Shown here piece after piece: positions 52,301 through 60,944 of a stretch of 64,000 bases of DNA (within the stretch, counting starts at the first letter, position 1; each line of letters begins with the position of its first letter). The DNA is from Gordonia sputi NBRC 100414. GTDB lineage: Bacteria; Actinomycetota; Actinomycetes; Mycobacteriales; Mycobacteriaceae. A program made the translations under genes and the position numbers. The notes under the pieces were generated by a model. That model was not told the DNA's origin, did not search any database, and was given only the letters and a program-made list of their open reading frames with translations. Where the stretch lies: positions 62,001 to 126,000 of the forward strand of contig NZ_BAFC01000116.1 in assembly GCF_000248055.1 (NCBI RefSeq). Direction: 5' to 3'.

Positions 52301-52758
52301 ACAACCTCGGGCAGTACCAGTTCATCGGGATCACACCGCCGCGAGCACCACGCCTACAGACCCTTCAGCAGGTCGTCGGGTCCCAGACCCCCACGCTGAT
52401 CGACTTCATGGTCGCCGCGCACTTCCCGTGCCAGCAACCGATGCGGGTGACCAACGGGGTGGCGGAGATCCCACGCTGGCGCATCCTGCCCGACTACCCC
52501 TTCGCCAACTCGCAATCGAAGACCTGGCAGGCGGGAGTCGACGGCGGACTTCTCGGCATCTCGGAGACCACGACGGCCGCACAGGCCGTCCCGACGTATC
52601 TCAAGGACGATTGGACGCGGGAATGGGGTGCGCTGGAACGACTTTCACCGCTCACCCCGGACGCACCGTCAGCACAGCTACAGACGTCACAGATCACCCG
52701 CTGGGGTTGGTCACACGATGGTTCGATCAGGGTGGAGCCGCAGTCCGATGACAACTGA
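49387..52758 (+). CDS. embA: Arabinosyltransferase EmbA
   Basis: 1123 residues from GTG 49387 (GTG 49393 also possible). Same architecture as EmbC: N-terminal helix GLVATVSGLLGAVLCLLIGFL, GAGSPDDGYILNM with Asp288-Asp289 and Met295, YRWYGIPEAPFDWYYSF, multiple helices, and a C-terminal domain with ALPYGLDPATTPVLGSYG and FPCQQPMRVTNGVAE. Acts with EmbB on the branched, terminal arabinan of arabinogalactan. The SPDDG form instead of NTSDDG distinguishes it as EmbA. Its stop lies inside embB (11-bp overlap). Confidence 0.9.
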   Translation: MTVPATAPPAESDASPPAEKSTIGSRRTVGLVATVSGLLGAVLCLLIGFLPVHSTDASFSWPQGQQLASTTSSVTAPLIAQTSQSLDVRIPCRVLADAPAGKSTLIMSTMAVSAQDSKASALYVTAGDTVTATFRNSVAASAPRADLGRCSELHVWSSPDGPGAQFVGLGAATTLEPDKRPQIDGVFSDLTPDQARAAADAGMRVDIRIDNRYESSPTTLKLVLMVLAVLAVIVSLVALFLLDRMSDDVRHRPRRRTGWLRLLRPRATDLTVTAVLVIWLFLGAGSPDDGYILNMGRTASSFGYLANYYRWYGIPEAPFDWYYSFLAHWSSISPSILWMHIPALIAGLASWFVLSRILLPRLGSAVRRSGWAQWSAALVFTAFWLPFCSGLRPEGIIVLGSLLTWWAAEHALATRKLFPGAIAAGLAAFTLALAPQGIIGVAILIASSRALLHVLLVRRRSDGLLPLLAPTIAAGLLVLVVVFRDQTIATVVEAIRVRYVVGPVIGWYQEYLRYYFISVVTDDGALTRRVPVLLLLAGLVVTVAVMLRRGRIAGVHAGPTWRLIGAIGVTLVLFAFIPTKWTIQFGVFAGLAAAIAAIATLAVAQSAARSARNLTVFVSGLFFALAAAMAGYNAWPFAYEYGISWFDRAPIIAGRPVSTLFLILAVIAAGIAVWQHLRLDYVENKGLSHTTDGPGESRADRRRLFLASSPIALIAGLMVIAELLVFAKAVASRYPATTVFAENVNTLRGNNCGMADDVLVESDPNTGMLRPADGRTATQALSGATSGPDAAVGFSPNGIPDDLSPEPGSQRPGQMNVAASPARPFSITGGLGAGTTGGRGPETVNGSTVALPYGLDPATTPVLGSYGYAGEARLTTDWYDLPADRAATPLLVVSAAGAISTVDTFGVTNFGQKLVVQFGTRGPDGSFTQIGPDILPIDPGPVISNRPWRNLRVPMSAAPPRASAMRMSLLDNNLGQYQFIGITPPRAPRLQTLQQVVGSQTPTLIDFMVAAHFPCQQPMRVTNGVAEIPRWRILPDYPFANSQSKTWQAGVDGGLLGISETTTAAQAVPTYLKDDWTREWGALERLSPLTPDAPSAQLQTSQITRWGWSHDGSIRVEPQSDDN

Positions 52759-55700
52759 TCCGACACCACAGACTCCGACCGAGACCTCGGAACGCGACGA
52801 ATCCACCACGCGGACGCCGCGCAATTACCGCCGGGCACAGATCATCGCGGCCGTGGCAGGAATGCTCGGTGTCCTTCTCGCAGTTGCCACTCCGCTGCTG
52901 CCGGTCACCCAGTCGACGGCGGCCCTGTCGTGGCCGCAGGGCGAGGGCGTCGGCAACGTCGCCGCACCACTCGTCTCGTTCGTTCCCGTCGACATGGATC
53001 TGCGGGTTCCGTGCTCACTGGCCCGTGACCTGCCCGCGTCGGGCGGCGTCCTGATGTCGACGACGCCCGCGGGCGGACAGGACGCCAGTGCGCGCGGACT
53101 ATTCGTCCGCGCCGACGCGTCGACGCTCACCGTGACCGATCGCGACGTCGTGATCCTCTCGACCGAACGCGCAGCCGCGCAGGATAATTCGTCGTGCACC
53201 GTGTTGTTCCACGCCGACGAGCACGGGGTGAACGCGAAGATCGACGGGACGTCGGCTGGTGCGGGAAGCCTGTTGACGTACTCGACTCCCGACCACGAGA
53301 TGCGCCCGCAGATCGTCGGGGTCTACACCGATCTTCCCGCCTCGGCATCGCGCGACGGCCTGTCGATGCACGCCACGATCGACACCAGATACGTGAGTTC
53401 ACCGACGCCACTGAAACTGGCCGCGATCATCATCGGCATCATCATGACGCTGCTGTCGCTTGTCGCGCTCGGCGTGCTCGACTCGCGAGATGGCAGGGGC
53501 CACAGGCGATTCCTACCCGCAGGCTGGTTCACCATCCGCGGCCCCGATCTCGCGGTGCTCGCCATACTCGCGTTCTGGTGGTTGGCGGGGGCCAACACCT
53601 CCGACGACGGCTACAACTTCATCGTCGGACGCATCACCGGCGATGCGGGCTACGCCGACAACTACTTCCGCTATTTCGGTGTGCCACAGGACCCGTTCGG
53701 CTGGCACTTCCAGGTGATCGCCGCGATGACGCACGTCAGTCTCGCCACGCCGTGGATGCGCCTGCCCGCCTTCCTGCTCGGACTTCTCGGATGGTGGCTG
53801 ATCTCCCGCGAGGTGATCCCGCGCCTGGGCCGAGCGGTGCGCACCAGCACTCCGGCTGTGTGGTCGGCAGCATTCGTCTATCTCGCACTCTGGTTGCCCT
53901 ACAACAACGGTCTGCGGCCCGAACCTGCGGAAGCGGTCGGCGCACTCCTCACGTGGTGCTGCGTCGAACGTGCCATCGCCACACGCAGATTGCTGCCGTA
54001 TGCGGTCGCCGTCGCCGTTGCGGCGTTCACCCTTGCGCTGGCTCCCGGTGGTCTCATGGCCGTGGCCGCGCTGCTCGCGGGTGTCCGTCCCATCGTGCGC
54101 ACCATCGTGTCGCGACGTCGGCGCGACGGACTGCTCCCGATGCTCGCGCCGATCTTCGCGGCCGGAACCCTTGTGCTGTACGAGATCTTCGCCGACCAGC
54201 CACTGGCCCCGCTGATCGCGGGCAACAAGGTGGCCACAGATGTCGGCCCGACACTTGAGTGGTGGCAGGAGCCGATTCGCTACTACTACCTCATCCTGCC
54301 CACCGCCGACGGTACGCTCGCGCGTCGCTACGGCGTGCTGATCATGATCCTGTGCCTTGTCGTCGTGCTCCTGCGACTGCTGCGCAAACAGCATCCCAAC
54401 GGCGTTGCGCGAGCACCGATCTGGCGACTGATCGCGGTCACGCTCGGCACGATGTTCTTCATCGCGTTCACTCCGACCAAGTGGACTCATCACTTCGGCG
54501 TCTACGCCGGAATCGCAGGCGGACTCGCGGCCGCCGCGGGCGCGATGATGGCGCCGACCATTCTGCGATCGCGCCGCAACCGTGCGTTCTTCGCGGCGGC
54601 GGTTCTCGCGGTCACCGGAATCTCGTTCGCGGGCACCAACGGTTGGTGGTTCGTCGGCAGCTACGGCATCCCGTGGTGGGACAGACAGCCGTCGGTCGGC
54701 GGCGTGAGCCTGTGGTGGATCTTCCTGATCGCCGCGGTGCTCACTGCGGCGGCGGGTCTGTGGTTCCACCTGCGCGACGACTACACCGACGAACAGACGC
54801 GAACCGGACACTCCGAGCACTGGTACAGCAGGCTGAAGTTCTCTCCGCTGCCGGTCATTTCGGTCTGCATGGTGCTGTTCATGGTGGCATCGTTCGCGAA
54901 AGCCGCCTACGTGCAACGGGATTCATGGTCGTGGCTGAACTCCAACGCACGCGCCCTCACCGGCAACGAGTGCGGCCTTGCCAACGACGTCCTCGTCGAG
55001 GCCGACGTCAACGCAGGCATGCTCGCTCCTGCCGCCGTCGACGGCCGACCCGCGCCGAGCATCTCCGACGCCCTCGCAGGCGCGGGGCAGGGCTCTCCGG
55101 CTGCCGGGTTCACCCCGAACGGTGTGGCGAACAAGCTGTCGGTCGACGCCACGGAGGACACGGACTCATCGGGGTCGTCGGGCGCGGTGAGTTCTGCGCC
55201 GACGAACTCTTCACCGACGGGCGCGGGTTCCGACGATCGCGACCAGACAACCGACGCCTCGCAGGGCGGCACGGAGGGTGGGCAGGGCGCGCGCGGCGTC
55301 AACGGTTCCACCGTGCGGCTGCCCTTCGGACTCAATCCGGCGAGCACTCCGGTACTCGGCTCCTACGGCGCGCCGTCGGGAACGGGATCGGTGACAACCG
55401 GCTGGTACCAGGTGCCGCAACGAAGCGCCGACAAGCCGCTGCTCACGGTCGCCGTCGCGGGCTCGGTCGACGCCGTCGACGGCGATGGACTGCGCACCGA
55501 CGGTCAGGACGTGACCGTCGAGTTCGGACGCGTCGGGGCCGGCGGCACGGTGCAGCGCCTGGGAACGATGTCGCCACTCGACGTCGGAACGGCTCCGACG
55601 TGGCGCAACCTCCGATTCCCACTCGCCGACGCACCGGCACAGGCGACACTCGCGCGGATCGTCGTGCGTGACACGTCCGGGGCACCGTCGGAATGGGTTG

Positions 55701-56116
55701 CGGTCACCCCACCGCGGGTTCCGGTCCTGCGGACGCTCAACGACGTCGTCGGAACGACCGATCCCGTCTTCATCGACTGGGTGTCGGGACTCGTCTTCCC
55801 GTGCCAGCAGCCGATGAAGGTGCGCAACGGAGTGATGCAGGTGCCGCGCTGGCGCATCATGCCCGACGCCGAGGCCACCCAGAAGAACAGCCAGACCTGG
55901 ATGTCGGGGACCGCTGGCGGGCCGCTCGGTATCACCGAGGCCACGCTCATCCCCACCCTGATCCCCACGTACCTGCGCAACAACTGGGGCCGCGACTGGG
56001 GCGGACTGCAACGCTTCACCGAGGTCGACCCCGCACCCCCGGCACAGCTCGAACTCGGCACCGCGCGCCGATCCGGACTCTGGGACCCCGGCCCCATTCG
56101 GTCGAGCGGGTACTGA
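52748..56116 (+). CDS. embB: Arabinosyltransferase EmbB
   Basis: 1122 residues from ATG 52748, overlapping embA by 11 bp. Polymerises arabinan with EmbA, target of ethambutol. NTSDDG motif at Asp286-Asp287; the next residues are G288-Y289-N290-F291-I292-V293, so the site equivalent to M. tuberculosis Met306 is Val293, and the neighbouring positions also differ from the usual Y-I-L-G-M. FGVPQDPFGWHFQV follows with His in place of Tyr. C-terminal domain: RLPFGLNPASTPVLGSYG, FPCQQPMKVRNGVMQ. Last gene of the operon. Confidence 0.9.
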   Translation: MTTDPTPQTPTETSERDESTTRTPRNYRRAQIIAAVAGMLGVLLAVATPLLPVTQSTAALSWPQGEGVGNVAAPLVSFVPVDMDLRVPCSLARDLPASGGVLMSTTPAGGQDASARGLFVRADASTLTVTDRDVVILSTERAAAQDNSSCTVLFHADEHGVNAKIDGTSAGAGSLLTYSTPDHEMRPQIVGVYTDLPASASRDGLSMHATIDTRYVSSPTPLKLAAIIIGIIMTLLSLVALGVLDSRDGRGHRRFLPAGWFTIRGPDLAVLAILAFWWLAGANTSDDGYNFIVGRITGDAGYADNYFRYFGVPQDPFGWHFQVIAAMTHVSLATPWMRLPAFLLGLLGWWLISREVIPRLGRAVRTSTPAVWSAAFVYLALWLPYNNGLRPEPAEAVGALLTWCCVERAIATRRLLPYAVAVAVAAFTLALAPGGLMAVAALLAGVRPIVRTIVSRRRRDGLLPMLAPIFAAGTLVLYEIFADQPLAPLIAGNKVATDVGPTLEWWQEPIRYYYLILPTADGTLARRYGVLIMILCLVVVLLRLLRKQHPNGVARAPIWRLIAVTLGTMFFIAFTPTKWTHHFGVYAGIAGGLAAAAGAMMAPTILRSRRNRAFFAAAVLAVTGISFAGTNGWWFVGSYGIPWWDRQPSVGGVSLWWIFLIAAVLTAAAGLWFHLRDDYTDEQTRTGHSEHWYSRLKFSPLPVISVCMVLFMVASFAKAAYVQRDSWSWLNSNARALTGNECGLANDVLVEADVNAGMLAPAAVDGRPAPSISDALAGAGQGSPAAGFTPNGVANKLSVDATEDTDSSGSSGAVSSAPTNSSPTGAGSDDRDQTTDASQGGTEGGQGARGVNGSTVRLPFGLNPASTPVLGSYGAPSGTGSVTTGWYQVPQRSADKPLLTVAVAGSVDAVDGDGLRTDGQDVTVEFGRVGAGGTVQRLGTMSPLDVGTAPTWRNLRFPLADAPAQATLARIVVRDTSGAPSEWVAVTPPRVPVLRTLNDVVGTTDPVFIDWVSGLVFPCQQPMKVRNGVMQVPRWRIMPDAEATQKNSQTWMSGTAGGPLGITEATLIPTLIPTYLRNNWGRDWGGLQRFTEVDPAPPAQLELGTARRSGLWDPGPIRSSGY

Positions 56117-56163
56117 CCGCACGCTCGGCCGCGGCGTCGGCGGGGCGCGGGCCGGCGCGGCGT

Positions 56164-56235
56164 CGCAAATACACGTGTTTCTGACAGATGCGCGCAAAGC
56201 TTCGCGTGCAGGTGTCAGAAACACGTGTATTTGCG
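56164..56235. repeat. Perfect 23-bp inverted repeat after embB
   Basis: Left arm 56164-56186 (begins CGCAAATACACGTGTTTC) and right arm 56213-56235 are exact complements around a 26-base loop; each arm contains the palindrome ACACGTGT. It lies 48 bp after the embB stop and 82 bp before the next start. It has no T tail, so it may be a transcript-stabilising hairpin, a terminator of unusual form, or a small palindromic mobile element. Confidence 0.9.
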
Positions 56236-56316
56236 GCTCGGGTCGGGCCGTTCAGCGTGGTGAGGGCATGTTCACCTTGCTTGCGCTCACGCTGTGAGCG
56301 CGCATCATTGGTGCTC

Positions 56317-57183
56317 ATGAGCATCGACGATTCTTCGCACGCAGAGCAACCAGCACACCCGGGGAACGCGGAGCAGCCGGAGAACGCAACGCACGCAACG
56401 CACGCGGAACCCGCAACGCACGCGACGCACGCGGAACCCGCAGCGCGGTCAGCAGGCGCCGCGCGGCCGGAGCACGACCACGCCCACGGTGACGAGCCAC
56501 ACGCGGGGTCGCTCGCGAATCGGCTGAACTGGTTGCGGGCGGGCGTGCTCGGGGCAAACGACGGCATCGTCTCGACGGCGGGCATCGTCGTCGGCGTTGC
56601 CGCTGCGACCACCGACCGAGCTCCGATCTTCACCGCGGGCATCGCGGGGCTGGCAGCGGGAGCGGTGTCGATGGCGCTGGGCGAATACGTCTCGGTCAGC
56701 ACCCAGCGCGACACCGAACGCGCACTGCTCGACAAAGAGGCGCGCGAACTGGCCGAACAACCCGAAGCCGAGTTCGAGGAGTTGGTCGGGCTTTACGAGG
56801 CCAAGGGACTCACACATTCGACGGCGTGCCAGGTCGCGCGTGAGTTGACCGAGCACGACGCATTCGCCGCACACGTCGAGGCCGAACTGGGACTCGACCC
56901 ACACGAGCTCACCAACCCCTGGCAGGCAGCAATCTCGTCGGCCGTGTCGTTCACGAGCGGCGCAGCGCTACCGTTGATCGCGATTCTCGCGCCGCCCGCA
57001 TCGATTCGGATTCCGGTGACGTTCGTCGTTGTCCTGATCGCGCTGGCGATTACCGGAGCCCTCGGGGCGATACTCGGCGGCTCGAAACCCTGGCGACCGA
57101 TGATTCGCGTCGTGATTGGTGGCGCAATAGCAATGGCCGTGACTTACGGAATCGGCCACCTCGTTGGCCATACCGTTACTTGA
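56317..57183 (+). CDS. VIT-family Fe2+/Mn2+ transporter with His-rich N terminus
   Basis: 288 residues from ATG 56317. An N-terminal segment rich in His, Ala and Glu (repeated NATHATHAEPA) is likely metal-binding. Then the CCC1/VIT1 core: NWLRAGVLGANDGIVSTAGIVVGVAAA, AGLAAGAVSMALGEYVSVSTQRD, a soluble helical metal-binding region with many Glu, and three C-terminal helices. Exports or stores ferrous iron or manganese. Monocistronic after embB. The ATHATH repeats are encoded by short DNA repeats at about 56384-56430. Confidence 0.88.
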   Translation: MSIDDSSHAEQPAHPGNAEQPENATHATHAEPATHATHAEPAARSAGAARPEHDHAHGDEPHAGSLANRLNWLRAGVLGANDGIVSTAGIVVGVAAATTDRAPIFTAGIAGLAAGAVSMALGEYVSVSTQRDTERALLDKEARELAEQPEAEFEELVGLYEAKGLTHSTACQVARELTEHDAFAAHVEAELGLDPHELTNPWQAAISSAVSFTSGAALPLIAILAPPASIRIPVTFVVVLIALAITGALGAILGGSKPWRPMIRVVIGGAIAMAVTYGIGHLVGHTVT

Positions 57184-57497
57184 CGGTCACCCGCAACTAC
57201 CCGCACAACGCTTGTCGATGCTCTGAATATGGGCGCGTACCAGCAAGTTCAGCCTTACCTTGCCTCGAAACCTCCCAGCCGAGACACGCGCGCAATCCCA
57301 TTCCGAAATGGTCACATTTCCACTAACAGCGATTGTTTTGCAACCCGTAACAAATCCTGTGGCCTACCGTTGAGTACGGAAAGAAAACGCGAGAAACTGC
57401 AACAGAAAAGGCTTGTTTCGTCCAGCGAACCGAATTCTGCCAACCGCTTCCGTAGTGGACCACCGCATTGCGTCCACGCTGTCTGATTGGGGCGACG
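57184..57497. other. Gene-free, AT-richer region
   Basis: No convincing ORF on either strand over about 310 bp; base composition is visibly lower in G+C than the surroundings. It probably holds the promoter of the next small gene. A CAGCCTTACCTTGCC segment at about 57251-57265 faintly resembles half an iron-regulator (IdeR/DtxR) box; too degenerate to call. Confidence 0.5.
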
Positions 57498-57998
57498 ATG
57501 AGCATCCTGGATAACACGGCACACGACATTCCCCCGCGCGAGCACGACGACTTCGAGATCAACGAGCTGGAAACCGGGAGCTTCGAGAACCGAGATTTCG
57601 CAAGCACCAAACCTGATCCCACTCTGGATCCGTTCGTGCGCACCGACGAGCGAGCAGACACCGGCGATTTCCCCGCACTCCAACCTGATATCGACGGCCC
57701 CAACACCGACCGCCTGGACACCGACCGCCCCAACACCGACGCCCCGCGCACCTTCACCTCCGATGAAGACCCCCAAGCCGGTCGCGCGTCCACCCTGGGG
57801 ACCGTGCCGGCCCCGGACAATCACGAGGAACACAGCACCCTCCTCATCGCTGCGCTACTCTCCATCGGCTGTCTGTGGATCGGCATCACGGTCGACAGCC
57901 TCTTCGATTCCCTCGCACTCACCGCTACCAGCGTCGCAGTGTTTGCTACTCTCACGCTCGGAGTGCTCGTCGCATCAGCACTTCACGACAGCGAATAG
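57498..57998 (+). CDS. Small acidic membrane protein of unknown function
   Basis: 166 residues from ATG 57498. An acidic, proline-rich N-terminal half with short repeats (PNTDRLDTDRPNTD) is followed by two hydrophobic helices (TLLIAALLSIGCLWIGITV and LALTATSVAVFATLTLGVLVASAL). No family recognised. The charged low-complexity half is probably cytoplasmic or surface-exposed. Followed 62 bp later by the DICT-domain gene on the same strand, so they may share a transcript. Confidence 0.65.
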   Translation: MSILDNTAHDIPPREHDDFEINELETGSFENRDFASTKPDPTLDPFVRTDERADTGDFPALQPDIDGPNTDRLDTDRPNTDAPRTFTSDEDPQAGRASTLGTVPAPDNHEEHSTLLIAALLSIGCLWIGITVDSLFDSLALTATSVAVFATLTLGVLVASALHDSE

Positions 57999-58060
57999 CG
58001 CGGTCCGACCGCGCCGTAAACGTCGGGGTGACATTGGCGCTCCGTCAGAGAGCGTGAGGG

Positions 58061-59284
58061 ATGAGCCAGGGTCTGACCAGTACCAGGGGCGGGGACGCGG
58101 CGTCGATCTTCCAGGGTATGGAGTTGAGGCCCCAGTTCAGCCCTGTCTTCGAACTGTCAGGCGGCAACCTCGTCGGCGCGAGTCTCGAGCTCAGCGGCCC
58201 CAAGGGCACCAATTTCGACTCACCTCGCGCTCTTCGTCGAACCGCAACGCTCATGGAGCAGCGCACGGCTCTCGATTCCCGGAAATTCGCATTTGCCGAC
58301 GCCGCTCCGGCCCGGCGCGTCTCGGCGGCTATTCCACTCTTCCTCGCGGTCGACATCGACCTCTACGATCCGCAGCGCACATACTCGGCCGGCGAGACCT
58401 TGGCGTTGCTGATCGAACCGCGCAGCGTGCTGCGGCGTCCGCAGTCGCGGCTCGCTCAGGTCGCACAGGCCCGGCGAGATGGACGACTGATCGCGATCGA
58501 GGGCATCACCGCGGATCGTCGAACGGCAACGTTGCTCACGCTCATCGAACCCGACGTCGTGTTGTTGCACCCCGACATCCTCGCGCCGGTTCCGACACCC
58601 GAGACCGCCCACCTGGCACACACGCTCGCCGCACACATCGAGCGCACGGGCGCGATCGTCATCGCGACGGGAGTCGACACCGAGGCGGATCGGCGGATCG
58701 CAGAGACCCTCGGCGCCCGATACGGGCTGGGCGCGCTGCACCCGCCCGTCTCTGATGCCGACGACAGGGTGCTCGGCGCGATTTCTCAACTCCCGCCCCT
58801 GCCCGCCCGCACGACGCCTCCCACCGACGAGAAAACCCCGTACGCCATCGCATCGAAGTCGGGTGCGCCGCGTCCGGCCGACCAGCGACTGCTACTCGAG
58901 ATGAGTAAAGACCTCGAACGGACCGCGACAGAGGCAAGCGTCGCGGTCGTCCTCGGCACCTTCCAGGATCGACACCACTTCGCATCGTCGACGTCGCAAC
59001 GCTGGCGCGCGATGTCGGAGAAGGTGGGGCTCGTCGGCGTGTACGGCGAGGGAATCCGGCCCATGAGTGAGGGCAACATCCATTACGCGCCGCTGAGTTC
59101 CGACGACGCACTCGTCAACGAATGGAACGTCGCCGTGCTCGGAATGCACTTCGCCGCACTGCTTTCCGCGCGTGAGATACACGGACCACGCCCCAGCGGC
59201 CATCGCGAGTTCATGTTTGTGCAGAGCTACGATCGGACGATCGTGACCCAGGCGATTCGAGTGATCTTGTCCCGCTTCACCTGA
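58061..59284 (+). CDS. Degenerate EAL-like plus DICT sensory domain protein
   Basis: 407 residues, ATG after GTGAGGG. N-terminal half (about 20-240) resembles an EAL barrel without its signature: where EAL-x-R would stand it has MELRPQFSPVFELSGGNLVGASLELSG, and metal-ligand positions are not obvious, so it is probably an inactive c-di-GMP receptor-like fold. C-terminal half (about 265-400) is a DICT domain: LEMSKDLERTATEASVAVVLGTFQDRHHFASSTSQRW, REFMFVQSYDRTIVTQAI. DICT domains occur with light or signalling proteins. Role here unknown. Confidence 0.75.
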   Translation: MSQGLTSTRGGDAASIFQGMELRPQFSPVFELSGGNLVGASLELSGPKGTNFDSPRALRRTATLMEQRTALDSRKFAFADAAPARRVSAAIPLFLAVDIDLYDPQRTYSAGETLALLIEPRSVLRRPQSRLAQVAQARRDGRLIAIEGITADRRTATLLTLIEPDVVLLHPDILAPVPTPETAHLAHTLAAHIERTGAIVIATGVDTEADRRIAETLGARYGLGALHPPVSDADDRVLGAISQLPPLPARTTPPTDEKTPYAIASKSGAPRPADQRLLLEMSKDLERTATEASVAVVLGTFQDRHHFASSTSQRWRAMSEKVGLVGVYGEGIRPMSEGNIHYAPLSSDDALVNEWNVAVLGMHFAALLSAREIHGPRPSGHREFMFVQSYDRTIVTQAIRVILSRFT

Positions 59285-59309
59285 CGCACTACTTCTTGAG
59301 CGTGCGAAC

Positions 59310-60860
59310 TCAGATCGGCATCAGCAGATGCTTACGCGGCGTGCGCATCGTCTGCTTGTCGCGCAACTGCGCCAACGCTTTACGGAGCTGCAGTCGTGTC
59401 TGGGCAGGCTCGATGACGGCATCGATGTAGCCGCGCTCCGCAGCGAGGTAGGGCGTGGCCATCATCGTGTTGTAGAAGTCGATGAAGTCGCGTCGCACCT
59501 TGTCGGCGTCGTGCGCCGACATCCCCTCGGTCTGCCGACGAGTCAGGACCGCTGCCGCCGACTCCGCGCCCATCACAGCGATTTTCGCCGTCGGCCACGC
59601 GAAGTTGAGGTCGGCGCCGAGCTGCTTGGAACCCATCACCGCGTACGCTCCGCCGTACGCTTTGCGCAGCACGACGGTGACCTTCGGGACATCCGCTTCG
59701 ACGTAGGCGAACAGGAACTTGCCGGAGCGTCGAATGGTGCCCTTCTGCTCTTCCACGAGTCCCGGCAGGATTCCCGGGGTGTCGACGAGGAACACGAGCG
59801 GAATGCGGAAAGCGTTGCAGATACGCACAAACCGCGTCGCCTTCTCCGACGAGTCGGTGTCGAGCGTTCCGGCCATCACGCTCGGCTGGTTGGCGACGAC
59901 GCCGACGCTGTGACCGTCGACGCGCGCATAACCGGTGAGGATGTTGGGTGCGAACAACTCACCGACCTCGTGGAACGCGCCGTCGTCGAACAGTTTCACG
60001 ATGATGTCGCGCATGTCGTACGCGGCGTTGTCGCTGTCGGGCATGAAATCGTTGAGAGCCAAGTCGGATTCGGTGATCTCCGGCTCGAGCCCCGGATTGA
60101 CGACCGGCGGCTCTTCGAAGCTGGTCGACGGCATGTACTGCAGGTACTCACGCACCCACTCGAATGCCTGCTTCTCGTCCGGCGCGATGTGGTGGATGTT
60201 GCCCCACCGCGCCTGGTTGTGCGCGCTACCGAGGTCTTCTGCCGAAATCTCTTCGCCGGTGGTCTGTTTGATGACGTCGGGACCGGTGACGAACATGTAT
60301 GACTTGTCCTCGACCGCGACGAGGATGTCGGTGTTCGCAGGCGTGTACACCGCGCCGCCCGCACACTTTCCGAGGATCACCGAGACCTGCGGCGAGAGAC
60401 CGGAGAGCAGATCGTTTCGACGACCCATCTCGGCGTACCAGGCGAGCGAGGTCACGGCGTCCTGGATGCGTGCACCGGCCGAATCGTTGATGCCGACCAT
60501 CGGGCAACCGATCTTGCCTGCCCACTCCATGAGCGCAGACACCTTGCGGCCGAACATCTCTCCGACGGTGCCGCCGAAAACGGTCTGGTCGTGGCTGAAG
60601 GCCGCGACGGGACGGCCGTGCACCAGTCCGTGACCGGTCACGACGCCGTCGCCGTAACCCGTGTGTGCTGCTCCGGGCATCTTGGCGAGCGCACCGATCT
60701 CGACGAAGGTCCCCGGATCGAACAGCATGTCGAGACGCTCACGCGGAGAACAGATCCCCTTGCGCTCGCGCTTCTCGATCGCCTTCTCGCCACCGGGTTC
60801 GCGTGCCTGCTCCAACCGGACGCGGAGATCGGCGAGTTTGGCTGCGGTGGTGTCGGTCAC
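59310..60860 (-). CDS. accD4: Acyl-CoA carboxylase beta subunit AccD4
   Basis: 516 residues. Carboxyltransferase subunit that, with AccA3 and AccD5, makes the carboxylated long-chain acyl-CoA used by Pks13. [45 protein letters not shown] start, crotonase-like folds with [26 protein letters not shown], and [13 protein letters not shown], then [13 protein letters not shown] and C-terminal biotin-domain contacts. Directly downstream of pks13 (about 84 bp), as in M. tuberculosis Rv3799c-Rv3800c. Confidence 0.95.
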   Translation of the reverse strand: MTDTTAAKLADLRVRLEQAREPGGEKAIEKRERKGICSPRERLDMLFDPGTFVEIGALAKMPGAAHTGYGDGVVTGHGLVHGRPVAAFSHDQTVFGGTVGEMFGRKVSALMEWAGKIGCPMVGINDSAGARIQDAVTSLAWYAEMGRRNDLLSGLSPQVSVILGKCAGGAVYTPANTDILVAVEDKSYMFVTGPDVIKQTTGEEISAEDLGSAHNQARWGNIHHIAPDEKQAFEWVREYLQYMPSTSFEEPPVVNPGLEPEITESDLALNDFMPDSDNAAYDMRDIIVKLFDDGAFHEVGELFAPNILTGYARVDGHSVGVVANQPSVMAGTLDTDSSEKATRFVRICNAFRIPLVFLVDTPGILPGLVEEQKGTIRRSGKFLFAYVEADVPKVTVVLRKAYGGAYAVMGSKQLGADLNFAWPTAKIAVMGAESAAAVLTRRQTEGMSAHDADKVRRDFIDFYNTMMATPYLAAERGYIDAVIEPAQTRLQLRKALAQLRDKQTMRTPRKHLLMPI

Positions 60861-60944
60861 GTGATCTTCTTCCTCGATGTCGGTACTAGCGGATGTCGGT
60901 GCCAGCGCACCGATTTCGCTTCTCGCTTGGCCTCGATGGCCGTC

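Noticed and set aside
57249..57266. Half-match to an IdeR/DtxR iron box
   Set aside because: Only about half of the palindrome is visible and no clear promoter follows.
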